From the NCBI RefSeq assembly GCF_010730745.1, contig NZ_AP022615.1, positions 3,038,001 through 3,102,000 on the forward strand: a stretch of 64,000 bases of DNA, read 5' to 3'. Both the position numbers and the translations under genes were made by a program. This stretch comes from Mycobacterium heidelbergense (GTDB lineage: Bacteria; Actinomycetota; Actinomycetes; Mycobacteriales; Mycobacteriaceae). Positions 25,176 to 32,626 of this stretch are shown here, in pieces. The notes below the pieces were generated by a model. It was given only the letters and a program-made list of their open reading frames with translations. It had not been told where the DNA came from and searched no databases. The first letter of the stretch is position 1; every line of letters begins with the position of its first letter.

Positions 25176-26702
25176 GTGAGCCTCGACCCGAGCACGCCCG
25201 TCGTCGTCGGCGTGGGGCAGTCCGCGGAGCGCATCGACGACCCCGGGTACCGGGCGATGTCACCCGTGGAGCTGGCCGCCGCCGCTGCCCGCGCCGCCCT
25301 CGTCGACTGCGGCGGTGACGTCGGGTCGGTGGCGGCGGCCGTCGACACCGTCGCCGGCGTGCGGCAGTTCGAGATCTCCGGGCCGATCGCCACGGCGGTG
25401 CTGGGGCGGTCGAACAACTACCCGCGGTCCGTGGCCAAGCGCCTCGGGGCCGAGCCCGGGCGCGCGATCCTGGAAATCGTTGGGGGACAGGGCCCGCAGC
25501 ACCTGATCAGCGAGCTGGCCGCCGAGATCGCCGCCGGCCGCTCGGGCGTCACCTTGATCTTCGGGTCGGACGCGACCTCGACGCTGCGACACTTCGCGAA
25601 GGCCGACACCAAGCCGGACTTCACCGAGACCGTGGACGGGGACCTGGAGGACCGCGGCCACGGGATCGAGAAACTCATCTCGCGCTATACGGTCGTTCAC
25701 GGCCTGACCAGCGCGCCGATCCAATATGCGCTGCTGGAGAACGCCCGCCGGGCCGGAACCGGGCTCGGGCCGGCGGAGTATCGGCGGCGGATGGGCGAGC
25801 TGTTCGCGCCGTTCACCAAGGTCGCCGCCAACAATCCATTCGCCGCCGCGCCGGTCGAGCGCACCGTCGACGAACTGATCACCGTGACCGAGTCCAACCG
25901 GATGATCGCGGAGCCCTACCCCCGGCTGATGGTCGCCCGCGATCAGGTCAACCAGGGGGCCGCGGCGCTGTTGATGTCGGTGGAGGCGGCGCGTCGCCTG
26001 GGGGTGCCCGAGCGGAACTGGGTGTACCTGCACGGGCACACCGACTTGGAGGAGCAGGCCCTGCTGGAGCGCCCGGATCTCGGGCACGCCCCGTCGGCCG
26101 TCCTGGCGGCGCGCGGGGCGCTGGGCATGGCCGGCATCGGTGTCGACGACGTCGCCACCTTCGATCTCTACAGCTGCTTCCCGGTGCCGGTGTTCAACAT
26201 CTGCGACGGCCTGGGGATCGCGCCCGACGACCCGCGCGGCCTGACCCTGACCGGTGGGCTGCCGTTCTTCGGCGGCGCTGGCAACAACTACTCCATGCAC
26301 GCCGTCGCGGAGACGGTCGCCCAAATGCGAAGCATGCCAGGGCAATTCGGTCTCGTCGGCGCCAACGGCGGCCTCCTGAGCAAGTACTCGGTCGGCGTTT
26401 ACTCCACCACACCGGCGGAATGGAAGCCGGACCGCAGCGCTTCGCTGCAGGCGCAGATCGATGGCCGGCCGACGCGGCCGGTGACCGAGAACGCCGACGG
26501 TGCCGGCACCGTCGAGACCTATACGGTCCGGCGCGACGACGGAAGGCCGACCGGGATCATCATCGGCCGGCTGGACGACGGCAGCCGGTTCCTGTCGACC
26601 ACCGAGGACGACGAATTGATCGCGCTGCTGACCGACGGCGAACCGCTCGGACATCCGGTCCGGGTGCGCTCGTTCGACTACGGCAATCGCTGCACCCTGT
26701 AG
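25176..26702 (+). CDS. Thiolase-like protein lacking the acylated cysteine, with extra C-terminal domain
   Basis: 508 residues, GTG start 25176. The first half has the thiolase fold (TPVVVGVGQSAERID, LIFGSDATSTLRHF). Where thiolases have the nucleophilic Cys (GCASG type) this protein reads EIVGGQGPQHLI, so the usual acyl-enzyme cannot form. A His-containing block GGAGNNYSMHAVAETVAQM corresponds to the GGxxxxxH motif. Residues about 400-508 make an added domain (VETYTVRRDDGRPTGIIIGRL) of the OB-like type seen in mycobacterial thiolase-like proteins. Acyl-CoA binding or transfer is plausible, thiolysis is not. Placed between sucD and the LLM gene, where M. tuberculosis has no gene (recalled). 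Confidence 0.8.
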   Translation: MSLDPSTPVVVGVGQSAERIDDPGYRAMSPVELAAAAARAALVDCGGDVGSVAAAVDTVAGVRQFEISGPIATAVLGRSNNYPRSVAKRLGAEPGRAILEIVGGQGPQHLISELAAEIAAGRSGVTLIFGSDATSTLRHFAKADTKPDFTETVDGDLEDRGHGIEKLISRYTVVHGLTSAPIQYALLENARRAGTGLGPAEYRRRMGELFAPFTKVAANNPFAAAPVERTVDELITVTESNRMIAEPYPRLMVARDQVNQGAAALLMSVEAARRLGVPERNWVYLHGHTDLEEQALLERPDLGHAPSAVLAARGALGMAGIGVDDVATFDLYSCFPVPVFNICDGLGIAPDDPRGLTLTGGLPFFGGAGNNYSMHAVAETVAQMRSMPGQFGLVGANGGLLSKYSVGVYSTTPAEWKPDRSASLQAQIDGRPTRPVTENADGAGTVETYTVRRDDGRPTGIIIGRLDDGSRFLSTTEDDELIALLTDGEPLGHPVRVRSFDYGNRCTL

Positions 26703-26709
26703 GCCGAGC

Positions 26710-26757
26710 AGACGCAGAATCGCACGAATCCGCAGCGCGGAGTGCGATTCTGCGTCT
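26710..26757. terminator. 16-base perfect inverted repeat after the thiolase-like gene
   Basis: AGACGCAGAATCGCAC (26710-26725) and GTGCGATTCTGCGTCT (26742-26757), 16 pairs, 16-base loop. It begins seven bases after the thiolase-like stop, and the IS110 element lies directly beyond. Terminator is the simplest role. Its arm shares GATTCTGCG with another intergenic repeat at 31832. Confidence 0.65.
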
Positions 26758-26806
26758 CACTCGAAAATGTGGTGACCCGAAGCGGGTGAGTCGCTGGCCC
26801 CTGGTG

Positions 26807-28098
26807 TTAGGCGACTTCGGTGAGTGGTTCGAGGATGACGTTGTATCCCAGGGCTTCGAGCTGCTTGATGGCGTTGGCCTTGGTCTTGCTGGGGTGGTGG
26901 CGGGTGTAGTAGCCGGGGCCGGGGTCGCGGTAGAAAGCGCCGTTGATCAGCATGTTGTAGGCGTCGGTGAGCATCTTGTGTTCCAGGGCGACCAGGGCGA
27001 TCATGCCCGCTGGTGAGCTGTGCTGGGCTTTGGTTCTGTTCCTGCGTTTTGGCTGGGGTGGGCGGCTGCCGGCGATGCGTCGGTAGCGGGCGTTGTAGTA
27101 GGTGTCTTTGCTGCGGGCCGCCGAGAGGGCCGCGACCCCGAGGGCGGCTTTGAGGTAGCGGTTGCCCGCTCGGGTGGCCGCTGATTTGACCCGGCCCGCT
27201 GATTCGTTGCAACCGGGCACCACCCCAGCCCACGACGCCAGGTGCGCCGCAGTGGGAAACACGCTCATGTCCGCGCCGGTCTCGGCGATGAACACATCGG
27301 CCACGATCGTCGAAAAGCCCGGGATGCTCATGAGTAACTCCCGGATGGCTTGAAAGGGTTGGATCGCCTCCTCGATGCGTTCATCTAGGCGGGCGACGTC
27401 GGCGTCGTGGGCGTCGATGCGATCCAGATACAACCGCGTCATGAACGCGTGATGGTCGTTAAACCGCCCGCGCAGCTCCTCGGTGAGCGCGGGGATCTTC
27501 TCCCGCAGCCGTTGTTTGGCCAGATCAGCCAGCACCGCCGGATCGCGCTGCCCGGCGATCAGCGCCTCGAGCATCGCCCGCCCGGAGACCCCGACGATGT
27601 CAGAGGCCACCGCCGACAGTTTGATCCCGGCGTCTTCGAGCAGTTTCTCTAGCCGCTGAATCTCCTTGGTACGCGCCCGGGTGATCATGGTGCGCGCCCG
27701 CGTCAGATCGCGTAACTCCCGAATCGGCTGCGGCGGCACGAACGAGGCGCGTACCAGCCCGTGTGCGCCCAGGTCAGCCAGCCACATCGCATCCGAGACA
27801 TCGGTCTTGCGGCCAGGCACATTACGCACCGCCTTAGCGTTGGCCAAGATCACCGGCAGCGCATCTTCAAGCAGGTAGTAAAACGGCTTCCAATAATCCG
27901 ACGTCGATTCGATCACCACACAGCTGACCTGCTCAGCCAGCAGATGCTCGCGCAACGCCAGGATCTGGCTGGTGGTCGAACCCACGTGCTCACCGTCGTC
28001 GTGGTGGCGCGCCGACCCTGACCCTGAACCCGGACACAGACCTTGGCGTCCTTCTTGGAAACATCAAGGCCTGCACACCGCCGATGGACCACCTCCAT
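26807..28098 (-). pseudogene. IS110-family transposase/recombinase with a -1 frameshift
   Basis: The first frame starts at ATG 28098 (MEVVHRRCAGLDVSKKDAKV, the RuvC-like DEDD N-terminus with its first Asp) and runs out of frame near 27983; the second frame continues from there (GSTTSQILALREHLLAEQVS, then VIESTSDYWKP with the Glu, RKTDVSDAMWLADL with the next Asp pair) through the C-terminal domain (LLMSIPGFSTIVADVFIAETG, then SWAGVVPGCNESAGR holding the serine). Adding one G to the GGG run at 27981-27983 would restore one frame of about 430 residues, the normal size. Either a real inactivating deletion, a sequencing error in a G run, or, less likely, programmed frameshifting. Confidence 0.85.
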
Positions 28099-28104
28099 GA
28101 TCAA

Positions 28105-28360
28105 TCACCTCATCATCTAGAACCTGTTGTTAATCAGCGTGTTCCGGGAAGAGTGAAAACAAACAGGAGTCTCACTCGCGTGCTCACAGGCAACAAACCA
28201 CGGCCCCCGCACAACCACGGGGTACCCTTCGTCCCAAGCTGCTCGGCGTGCTCACGACAACACAGACGCAACGGGATCCACCGAAACACCCCTCCAGCGT
28301 CAACCCCGCCAGCACGCCAAGCAACCACCTAGCCACGCCGAACGACACCACCAAATTTTC
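28105..28360 (-). ncRNA. Non-coding end of the IS110 element, candidate bridge-RNA region
   Basis: In IS110-group elements the region 5' of the recombinase encodes a structured bridge RNA that specifies target and donor DNA. Here about 250 bases precede the transposase. Visible structure: CCCCG-N8-CGGGG (28205-28222) and the decamer GCGTGCTCAC twice (28178-28187 and 28246-28255). Position, length and lower GC fit; folding and guide loops were not computed. Confidence 0.35.
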
Positions 28361-28372
28361 ATCCCCCACGGC

Positions 28373-28386
28373 GGGGCCTCAGCCCC
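28373..28386. terminator. GGGGC-CTCA-GCCCC hairpin downstream of the LLM gene
   Basis: Five-base perfect stem with a four-base loop, 18 bases after the LLM stop on the minus strand. A compact GC hairpin without a T-tract; probable terminator and useful outer limit for the IS110 element. Confidence 0.5.
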
Positions 28387-28403
28387 CCAGATAGCTGCTC
28401 GCG

Positions 28404-29252
28404 CTACACCATGGCGGCGAGCTTGCCGGCCAGGCGCTCGACGTAGGCGGCGACCTCGTCCTCGGTGCGGTCCGGCAGGCCGAACAGCACCTCGGTCACG
28501 CCGAGCTGGGCCCAGTGCGCCAGCTTTTCGGGCACCGGCTTGAAGTCCAGGGCCACGATCTGCGGAGCGCCGTCGCGGCCCGCGGCCGCCCAGGTGTCCT
28601 GCAGCAACTTCACCGGCTCGTCGATGTCGAAGTCGCGCGGGGTGGTGATCCAGCCGTCGGCGCTGCGCGCGATCCACTTGAAGTTCTTCTCGTTGCCCGC
28701 GGCGCCCACCAGCACCGGGATGTGTGACTGCGTCGGCTTGGGCCAGGCCCAGCTGGGCCCGAACTTGACGAACTCGCCGTCGTAGGCCGCCTCCTCCTGC
28801 GTCCACAACGCCCGCATCGCCTCGATGTACTCGCGCAACATCGTGCGCCGCCGCCCGGGTGGCACGCCGTGGTCGGCGAGTTCGTCGGTGTTCCACCCGA
28901 ATCCAACGCCGAGGCTGACGCGGCCGCCGGACAGGTGGTCAAGGGTGGCGATGCTTTTCGCCAACGTGATCGGGTCGTGCTCGACGGGCAGCGCCACCGC
29001 GGTCGAGAGCCGCACCCGCGACGTCACGGCGCACGCCGCGCCCAGGCTCACCCATGGGTCCAGCGTGCGCATGTAGCGGTCGTCCGGCAGCGACGCGTCA
29101 CCGGTCGTCGGGTGCGCCGCCTCACGCTTGACCGGGATGTGCGTGTGTTCTGGCACGTAAAACGTCTGGAAGCCGTGATCGTCGGCAAGCTTGGCGGCTG
29201 CCGCCGGGGAAACGCCACGATCGCTGGTGAAAAGCACAAGCCCGTAATCCAT
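28404..29252 (-). CDS. LLM-class F420-dependent oxidoreductase (second KstR-type promoter)
   Basis: TIM-barrel flavin/F420 oxidoreductase, 282 residues from ATG 29252 (MDYGLVLFTSDRGVSP). Motifs: FYVPEHTHIPV, ATLDHLSGGRVSLGVGFGWNTDEL (the LLM phosphate-binding signature), PVLVGAAGNEKNFKWIARSADGWITTP. The frame continues far upstream but through the neighbouring divergent gene. A perfect KstR-type palindrome lies 10 bases before the start, overlapping the expected promoter or leader, so repression is likely direct. I recall the counterpart as Rv0953c. Probable role in steroid side-chain or ring catabolism, by regulation only. Confidence 0.9.
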   Translation of the reverse strand: MDYGLVLFTSDRGVSPAAAAKLADDHGFQTFYVPEHTHIPVKREAAHPTTGDASLPDDRYMRTLDPWVSLGAACAVTSRVRLSTAVALPVEHDPITLAKSIATLDHLSGGRVSLGVGFGWNTDELADHGVPPGRRRTMLREYIEAMRALWTQEEAAYDGEFVKFGPSWAWPKPTQSHIPVLVGAAGNEKNFKWIARSADGWITTPRDFDIDEPVKLLQDTWAAAGRDGAPQIVALDFKPVPEKLAHWAQLGVTEVLFGLPDRTEDEVAAYVERLAGKLAAMV

Positions 29253-29261
29253 GCCCTGAAT

Positions 29262-29275
29262 TAGAACGTGTTCTA
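29262..29275. promoter_or_regulatory. KstR-type operator (TAGAACGTGTTCTA), second copy
   Basis: Identical to the 14-base site at 10136-10149. It is 10 bases upstream of the LLM gene start and about 240 bases upstream of the divergent 34 kDa antigen gene, so the LLM gene is the natural target. Confidence 0.75.
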
Positions 29276-29513
29276 CCTGTGCGGGGCAAGCTGCTGTGCC
29301 GCCGGGGATCTCGACGCGGATCCGCGACGGGGGTCGTCGCTGGTCGCGCCGGCGGCCTGTCGCCCCGGCGGGGCCACCCGAACGTGCGCTAGCGTGGTTG
29401 GTCGATCGCGTCGCAACGCAAGAACTGGAAGGCGTTTTCGGAAGCGGCGCGCCTGGAAGCACAGCGTCGCACTGCGCTGTGGCGCGACGGCACTGGAAGC
29501 AACAGGAGGAGTC

Positions 29514-30407
29514 ATGACCTACTCGCCCGGTAGTCCCGGATATCAACCCGCGCAGCCCGGCGGCTCCTATGCAGGCGCCACACCGTCGTTCGCCAAGACC
29601 GACGACGGCGAAAGCAAGCTTCCGCTGGTGTTGAGCGTCGCGGTGGTGGTGCTCGGCCTGGCGGTGTATCTCCTCAATTTCGGGCCGACCTTCACGATCG
29701 CCGCCGACCTCGGTCCGGGCGGTGGACGCGCCGGCGATGCCGGCACCGCGGTCATCATTGCGGTGCTGGCCGCGCTGCTCGCCGCGCTGGGCTTGCTGCC
29801 CAAGGCGAAAAGCCATGTGGGAATCGTCGCGGTGATCGCGGTGCTGGGCGCGCTGCTGGCCATCACCGAGACGGTCAACACGCCCGCCGGTTTCGCGATC
29901 GGCTGGGCGATGTGGCCCTTGGTGGGTTGCAGCATCTTCCAGGCGCTCGCCGCCATCGGCGCGCTGCTGCTGGACGCCGGCGTCATCACCGCGCCCGCAC
30001 CGCGGCCCAAGTACGACCCCTACGCGCAGTATGGCCAGTACGGGCAATACGGGCAGTACGGACAGCAGCCGTATTACGGTCAGCCGGGCGCCCAGCAGCA
30101 CGCGGGACACCATGCGCCGCAGCCTTCCGGGTACGGGTCGCAGTACGGCGGTTACCCGTCGAATCAGGCGCCCACTCAGACCGCGCCGACCGGTGGATTC
30201 GGCGCCCAGCCGTCGCCGCAGTCGGGGCCCCAGCCGGCCCAGCCCCAGGGACCGTCCACGCCGCCCACCGGCTTCCCCAGCTTCGGTCCGCCGCCGAGCG
30301 GCACGGAGTCTCAGGCGGGTTCGGCTCCCGCCGACTACTCAAGCCAGAGCGGGGGCCAGGACCAGCAGCAGTCGCCGTCTGGGCCGTCTGGGCCGGCGCC
30401 GGTCTAA
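29514..30407 (+). CDS. 34 kDa antigen-like membrane protein (DUF5336) with Pro/Gln-rich tail
   Basis: 297 residues, ATG preceded by CAGGAGGAG. A short N-terminus (MTYSPGSPGYQPAQPGG) leads to four membrane segments (LPLVLSVAVVVLGLAVYLL; AVIIAVLAALLAALGLL; VGIVAVIAVLGALLAI; GCSIFQALAAIGALLLDAG, all within about 35-160). The C-terminal half is low-complexity, Pro/Gln/Gly/Tyr-rich, with tandem YGQ units (QYGQYGQYGQYGQ, about 170-185). The M. tuberculosis homologue is Rv0954, which I recall being linked to the cell-division complex. The disordered tail is probably cytoplasmic and a protein-interaction surface. Confidence 0.88.
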   Translation: MTYSPGSPGYQPAQPGGSYAGATPSFAKTDDGESKLPLVLSVAVVVLGLAVYLLNFGPTFTIAADLGPGGGRAGDAGTAVIIAVLAALLAALGLLPKAKSHVGIVAVIAVLGALLAITETVNTPAGFAIGWAMWPLVGCSIFQALAAIGALLLDAGVITAPAPRPKYDPYAQYGQYGQYGQYGQQPYYGQPGAQQHAGHHAPQPSGYGSQYGGYPSNQAPTQTAPTGGFGAQPSPQSGPQPAQPQGPSTPPTGFPSFGPPPSGTESQAGSAPADYSSQSGGQDQQQSPSGPSGPAPV

Positions 30408-30446
30408 CCGCGCGCCATCGCGCGTAATCGGGCACGTGCGCCGAGA

Positions 30447-31811
30447 GTGAAAAGGGTGTCGGAAAGCGCGGACAACCGGGCGGCGGGCGCTCGCCAGGCG
30501 CGCGACCTTGTCCGGGTGGCGTTCGGGCCGGCCATTGTGGCGTTGGGCGTCATCGCCGCGATCACGTTGCTTCAGTTGCTGATCGCCAACAGCGACATGA
30601 CCGGCGCGCTGGGGGCCATCGCCAGCTTGTGGCTCGCGGTGCACCAGGTGCCGGTCTCGATCGGTGGCCGCGAGCTGGGCGTGATGCCGCTGTTGCCGGT
30701 CCTGTTGATGGTGTGGGGCACCGCGCGCAGCAGCGCCCGCGCCACCTCCCCGCGCTCGTCGTGGCTGGTGGTCCGCTGGGTGATCGCGTCGGCGCTGGGC
30801 GGACCCCTGCTGATCACCGCGATTGCCCTGGCGGTCATCCATGACGCGTCGTCGGTGATCACCGAGCTGCAGACGCCCAACGCCCTGCGCGCGTTCGTGA
30901 GCGTGCTGGTGGTGCACGCCATCGGCGCGGCGATCGGCGTGTGGTCGCGGGTGGGACGACGGGCGTTGGCGGTGTCGTCGCTGCCCAATTGGCTCGGCGA
31001 TTCCCTGCGCGCCTCGGTGGCCGGCGTGTTGGCGCTGGTCGGGCTGTCCGGCCTCGTGACCGCGGGGTCGCTGGTCGTGCACTGGGCGACGATGCAGGAG
31101 CTCTACGGGATCACCGATTCGATCTTCGGGCAATTCAGCCTCACCGTGCTGTCCGTGTTGTACGCGCCCAACGTCATCGTCGGCACGTCGGCGATGGCCG
31201 TCGGGTCCAGCGCCCATCTCGGCTTCGCGACGTTCAGTTCGTTCACCGTCTTCGGCGGCGATATCCCCGCGCTGCCGATCCTGGCCGCCGCCCCCACGCC
31301 GCCGCTGGGGCCGGTGTGGGTCGCGCTGCTCATCATCGGCGCGTCGTCCGGCGTGGCGGTGGGGCAGCAGTGCGCCCGGCATCCGCTGCCGCTGCTTCCG
31401 GCGATGGCCAAACTGCTGGTCGCCTCGGTCACGGGCGCGTTGGTGATGTCATTGCTCGCGTACGGCGGGAGCGGCCGGCTGGGCAATTTCGGCCATGTCG
31501 GCGTCGACCAGGGGGCCTTGCTGATCGGCGTCTTCTTCTGGTTCGCGGTCGTCGGCTGGACCACGGTGGCGCTGGCCGGCGGGATCAGCCCCAGGCGATT
31601 CAGAAGGCCCAAACGGCCCTCACCCGCGCCTACCCCAGCGGGGGATGAACCCGCGGACTTCGCGGCGCTTTTCGACGAGCCGGGCGACTCGCCCGACGAG
31701 CCCGACGAGCCCACGGGTGACTCCGCCGCGGAGGGGGAGGTGGCGGCCTCGGCGGAGGTGGCGGACGACGACGAGTCGCCGCCCGAGGAACCCGAGTCGC
31801 GGTCCGAGTGA
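30447..31811 (+). CDS. Polytopic membrane protein, DUF6350 family
   Basis: 454 residues with about nine to eleven hydrophobic segments spread from residue 27 to 375 (for example GPAIVALGVIAAITLLQLLIA and LLIGVFFWFAVVGWTTVALAGG), followed by a strongly acidic cytoplasmic tail (about 390-454, runs of Asp, Glu and Pro). Starts at GTG 30447; GTG 30456 is an alternative. Counterpart Rv0955 (recalled). It precedes purN but is separated by a hairpin. Function unknown; no transporter signature recognised. Confidence 0.8.
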   Translation: MKRVSESADNRAAGARQARDLVRVAFGPAIVALGVIAAITLLQLLIANSDMTGALGAIASLWLAVHQVPVSIGGRELGVMPLLPVLLMVWGTARSSARATSPRSSWLVVRWVIASALGGPLLITAIALAVIHDASSVITELQTPNALRAFVSVLVVHAIGAAIGVWSRVGRRALAVSSLPNWLGDSLRASVAGVLALVGLSGLVTAGSLVVHWATMQELYGITDSIFGQFSLTVLSVLYAPNVIVGTSAMAVGSSAHLGFATFSSFTVFGGDIPALPILAAAPTPPLGPVWVALLIIGASSGVAVGQQCARHPLPLLPAMAKLLVASVTGALVMSLLAYGGSGRLGNFGHVGVDQGALLIGVFFWFAVVGWTTVALAGGISPRRFRRPKRPSPAPTPAGDEPADFAALFDEPGDSPDEPDEPTGDSAAEGEVAASAEVADDDESPPEEPESRSE

Positions 31812-31831
31812 GCCGCTGGAGCTGGTGACGA

Positions 31832-31894
31832 CGTTGATTCTGCGCTGACCAGGGTCTCTACTCGCACTTTTGCCTGGTGGACGCAGAATCAACG
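31832..31894. terminator. Nested inverted repeat between the DUF6350 gene and purN
   Basis: Outer arms CGTTGATTCTGCG (31832-31844) and CGCAGAATCAACG (31882-31894), 13 perfect pairs; inner arms ACCAGG (31848-31853) and CCTGGT (31873-31878). It begins 21 bases after the DUF6350 stop. The outer arm shares GATTCTGCG with the repeat at 26742. Likely terminator. Confidence 0.6.
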
Positions 31895-31978
31895 CGGCGG
31901 TGCGCTCGACTGGATCTGATTGTCGGGCTTCTCAGCGTGCCGTTCCGGCGCGGCGGTGCGCCCGACTAGGCTCGCGAT

Positions 31979-32626
31979 GTGTCAGAACCGCTCCACGTGC
32001 CCCCGAGCGCGCCGGCGCGGGTGGTGGTGCTGGCCTCCGGCACCGGCTCGCTGCTGGCGTCGCTGCTCGACGCCGCGGTCGATAACTACCCGGCCCGGGT
32101 GGTGGCCGTCGGTGCCGACCGCGACTGCCTGGCCACCGAGATCGCCGAGTCCGCGTCGGTGCCGACCTTCACCGTCCGGCTCGCCGATCATCCCGACCGC
32201 GACGCCTGGGACGCGGCCATCACCGAGGCCACCGCCGCCCACTCGCCGGATCTGGTGGTGTCCGCCGGGTTCATGAAAATCCTTGGGCCACAGTTTCTTT
32301 CACGGTTCTACGGCAGGATCATCAATACCCATCCGGCCCTGCTGCCCGCCTTTGCCGGCGCGCACGGCGTGGCCGACGCGCTGGCCTACGGCGTGAAGGT
32401 CACGGGCTGTACGGTGCACCTGGTAGACGCCGGCACGGACACCGGGCCGATCCTGGCGCAGCAATCCGTTCCGGTGCTCGACGGCGACAACGAAGAGACC
32501 CTGCATGAACGCATCAAAGTCACCGAACGACAGCTGCTGGTCGACGTGGTCGCCGCGATCGCGACCGGCGGCGTGACGTTGACGGGACGCAAAGCGACGA
32601 TCGGACGAAAGGCGACCATACGATGA
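31979..32626 (+). CDS. purN: Phosphoribosylglycinamide formyltransferase PurN
   Basis: Third step of purine synthesis: transfers formyl from 10-formyl-THF to GAR. 215 residues, GTG start 31979. VVVLASGTGSLLASLLDAA is the phosphoribosyl-binding loop; FMKILGPQFLSRF, NTHPALLPAFAGAHG and HLVDAGTDTGPILAQ contain the catalytic His and Asp of the family. The stop overlaps the purH ATG (ATGA), so both formyl-transfer enzymes are translationally coupled. The C-terminus ends with a duplicated KATIGRKATIR-type segment. Confidence 0.96.
   Translation: MSEPLHVPPSAPARVVVLASGTGSLLASLLDAAVDNYPARVVAVGADRDCLATEIAESASVPTFTVRLADHPDRDAWDAAITEATAAHSPDLVVSAGFMKILGPQFLSRFYGRIINTHPALLPAFAGAHGVADALAYGVKVTGCTVHLVDAGTDTGPILAQQSVPVLDGDNEETLHERIKVTERQLLVDVVAAIATGGVTLTGRKATIGRKATIR

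Larger units (their letters stand above)
26763..28360 (-). mobile_element. IS110-family insertion sequence (boundaries approximate)
   Basis: About 1.6 kb between the thiolase-like gene and an LLM gene that are otherwise part of the conserved backbone. It contains a frameshifted DEDD/Ser transposase (26807-28098) and a non-coding left part (28105-28360) of lower GC. IS110 elements have no terminal inverted repeats and often make no target duplication, so the ends cannot be fixed without an empty-site comparison; the given limits are the flanking backbone hairpins. Confidence 0.8.

Noticed and set aside
29262..29275. KstR-type site as operator of the 34 kDa antigen gene
   Set aside because: The site is about 240 bases from that start but 10 bases from the LLM gene.
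30001..30075. DNA tandem repeat (minisatellite) in the 34 kDa antigen gene
   Set aside because: The units are degenerate at the nucleotide level and simply encode repeated YGQ; kept as part of the protein description.
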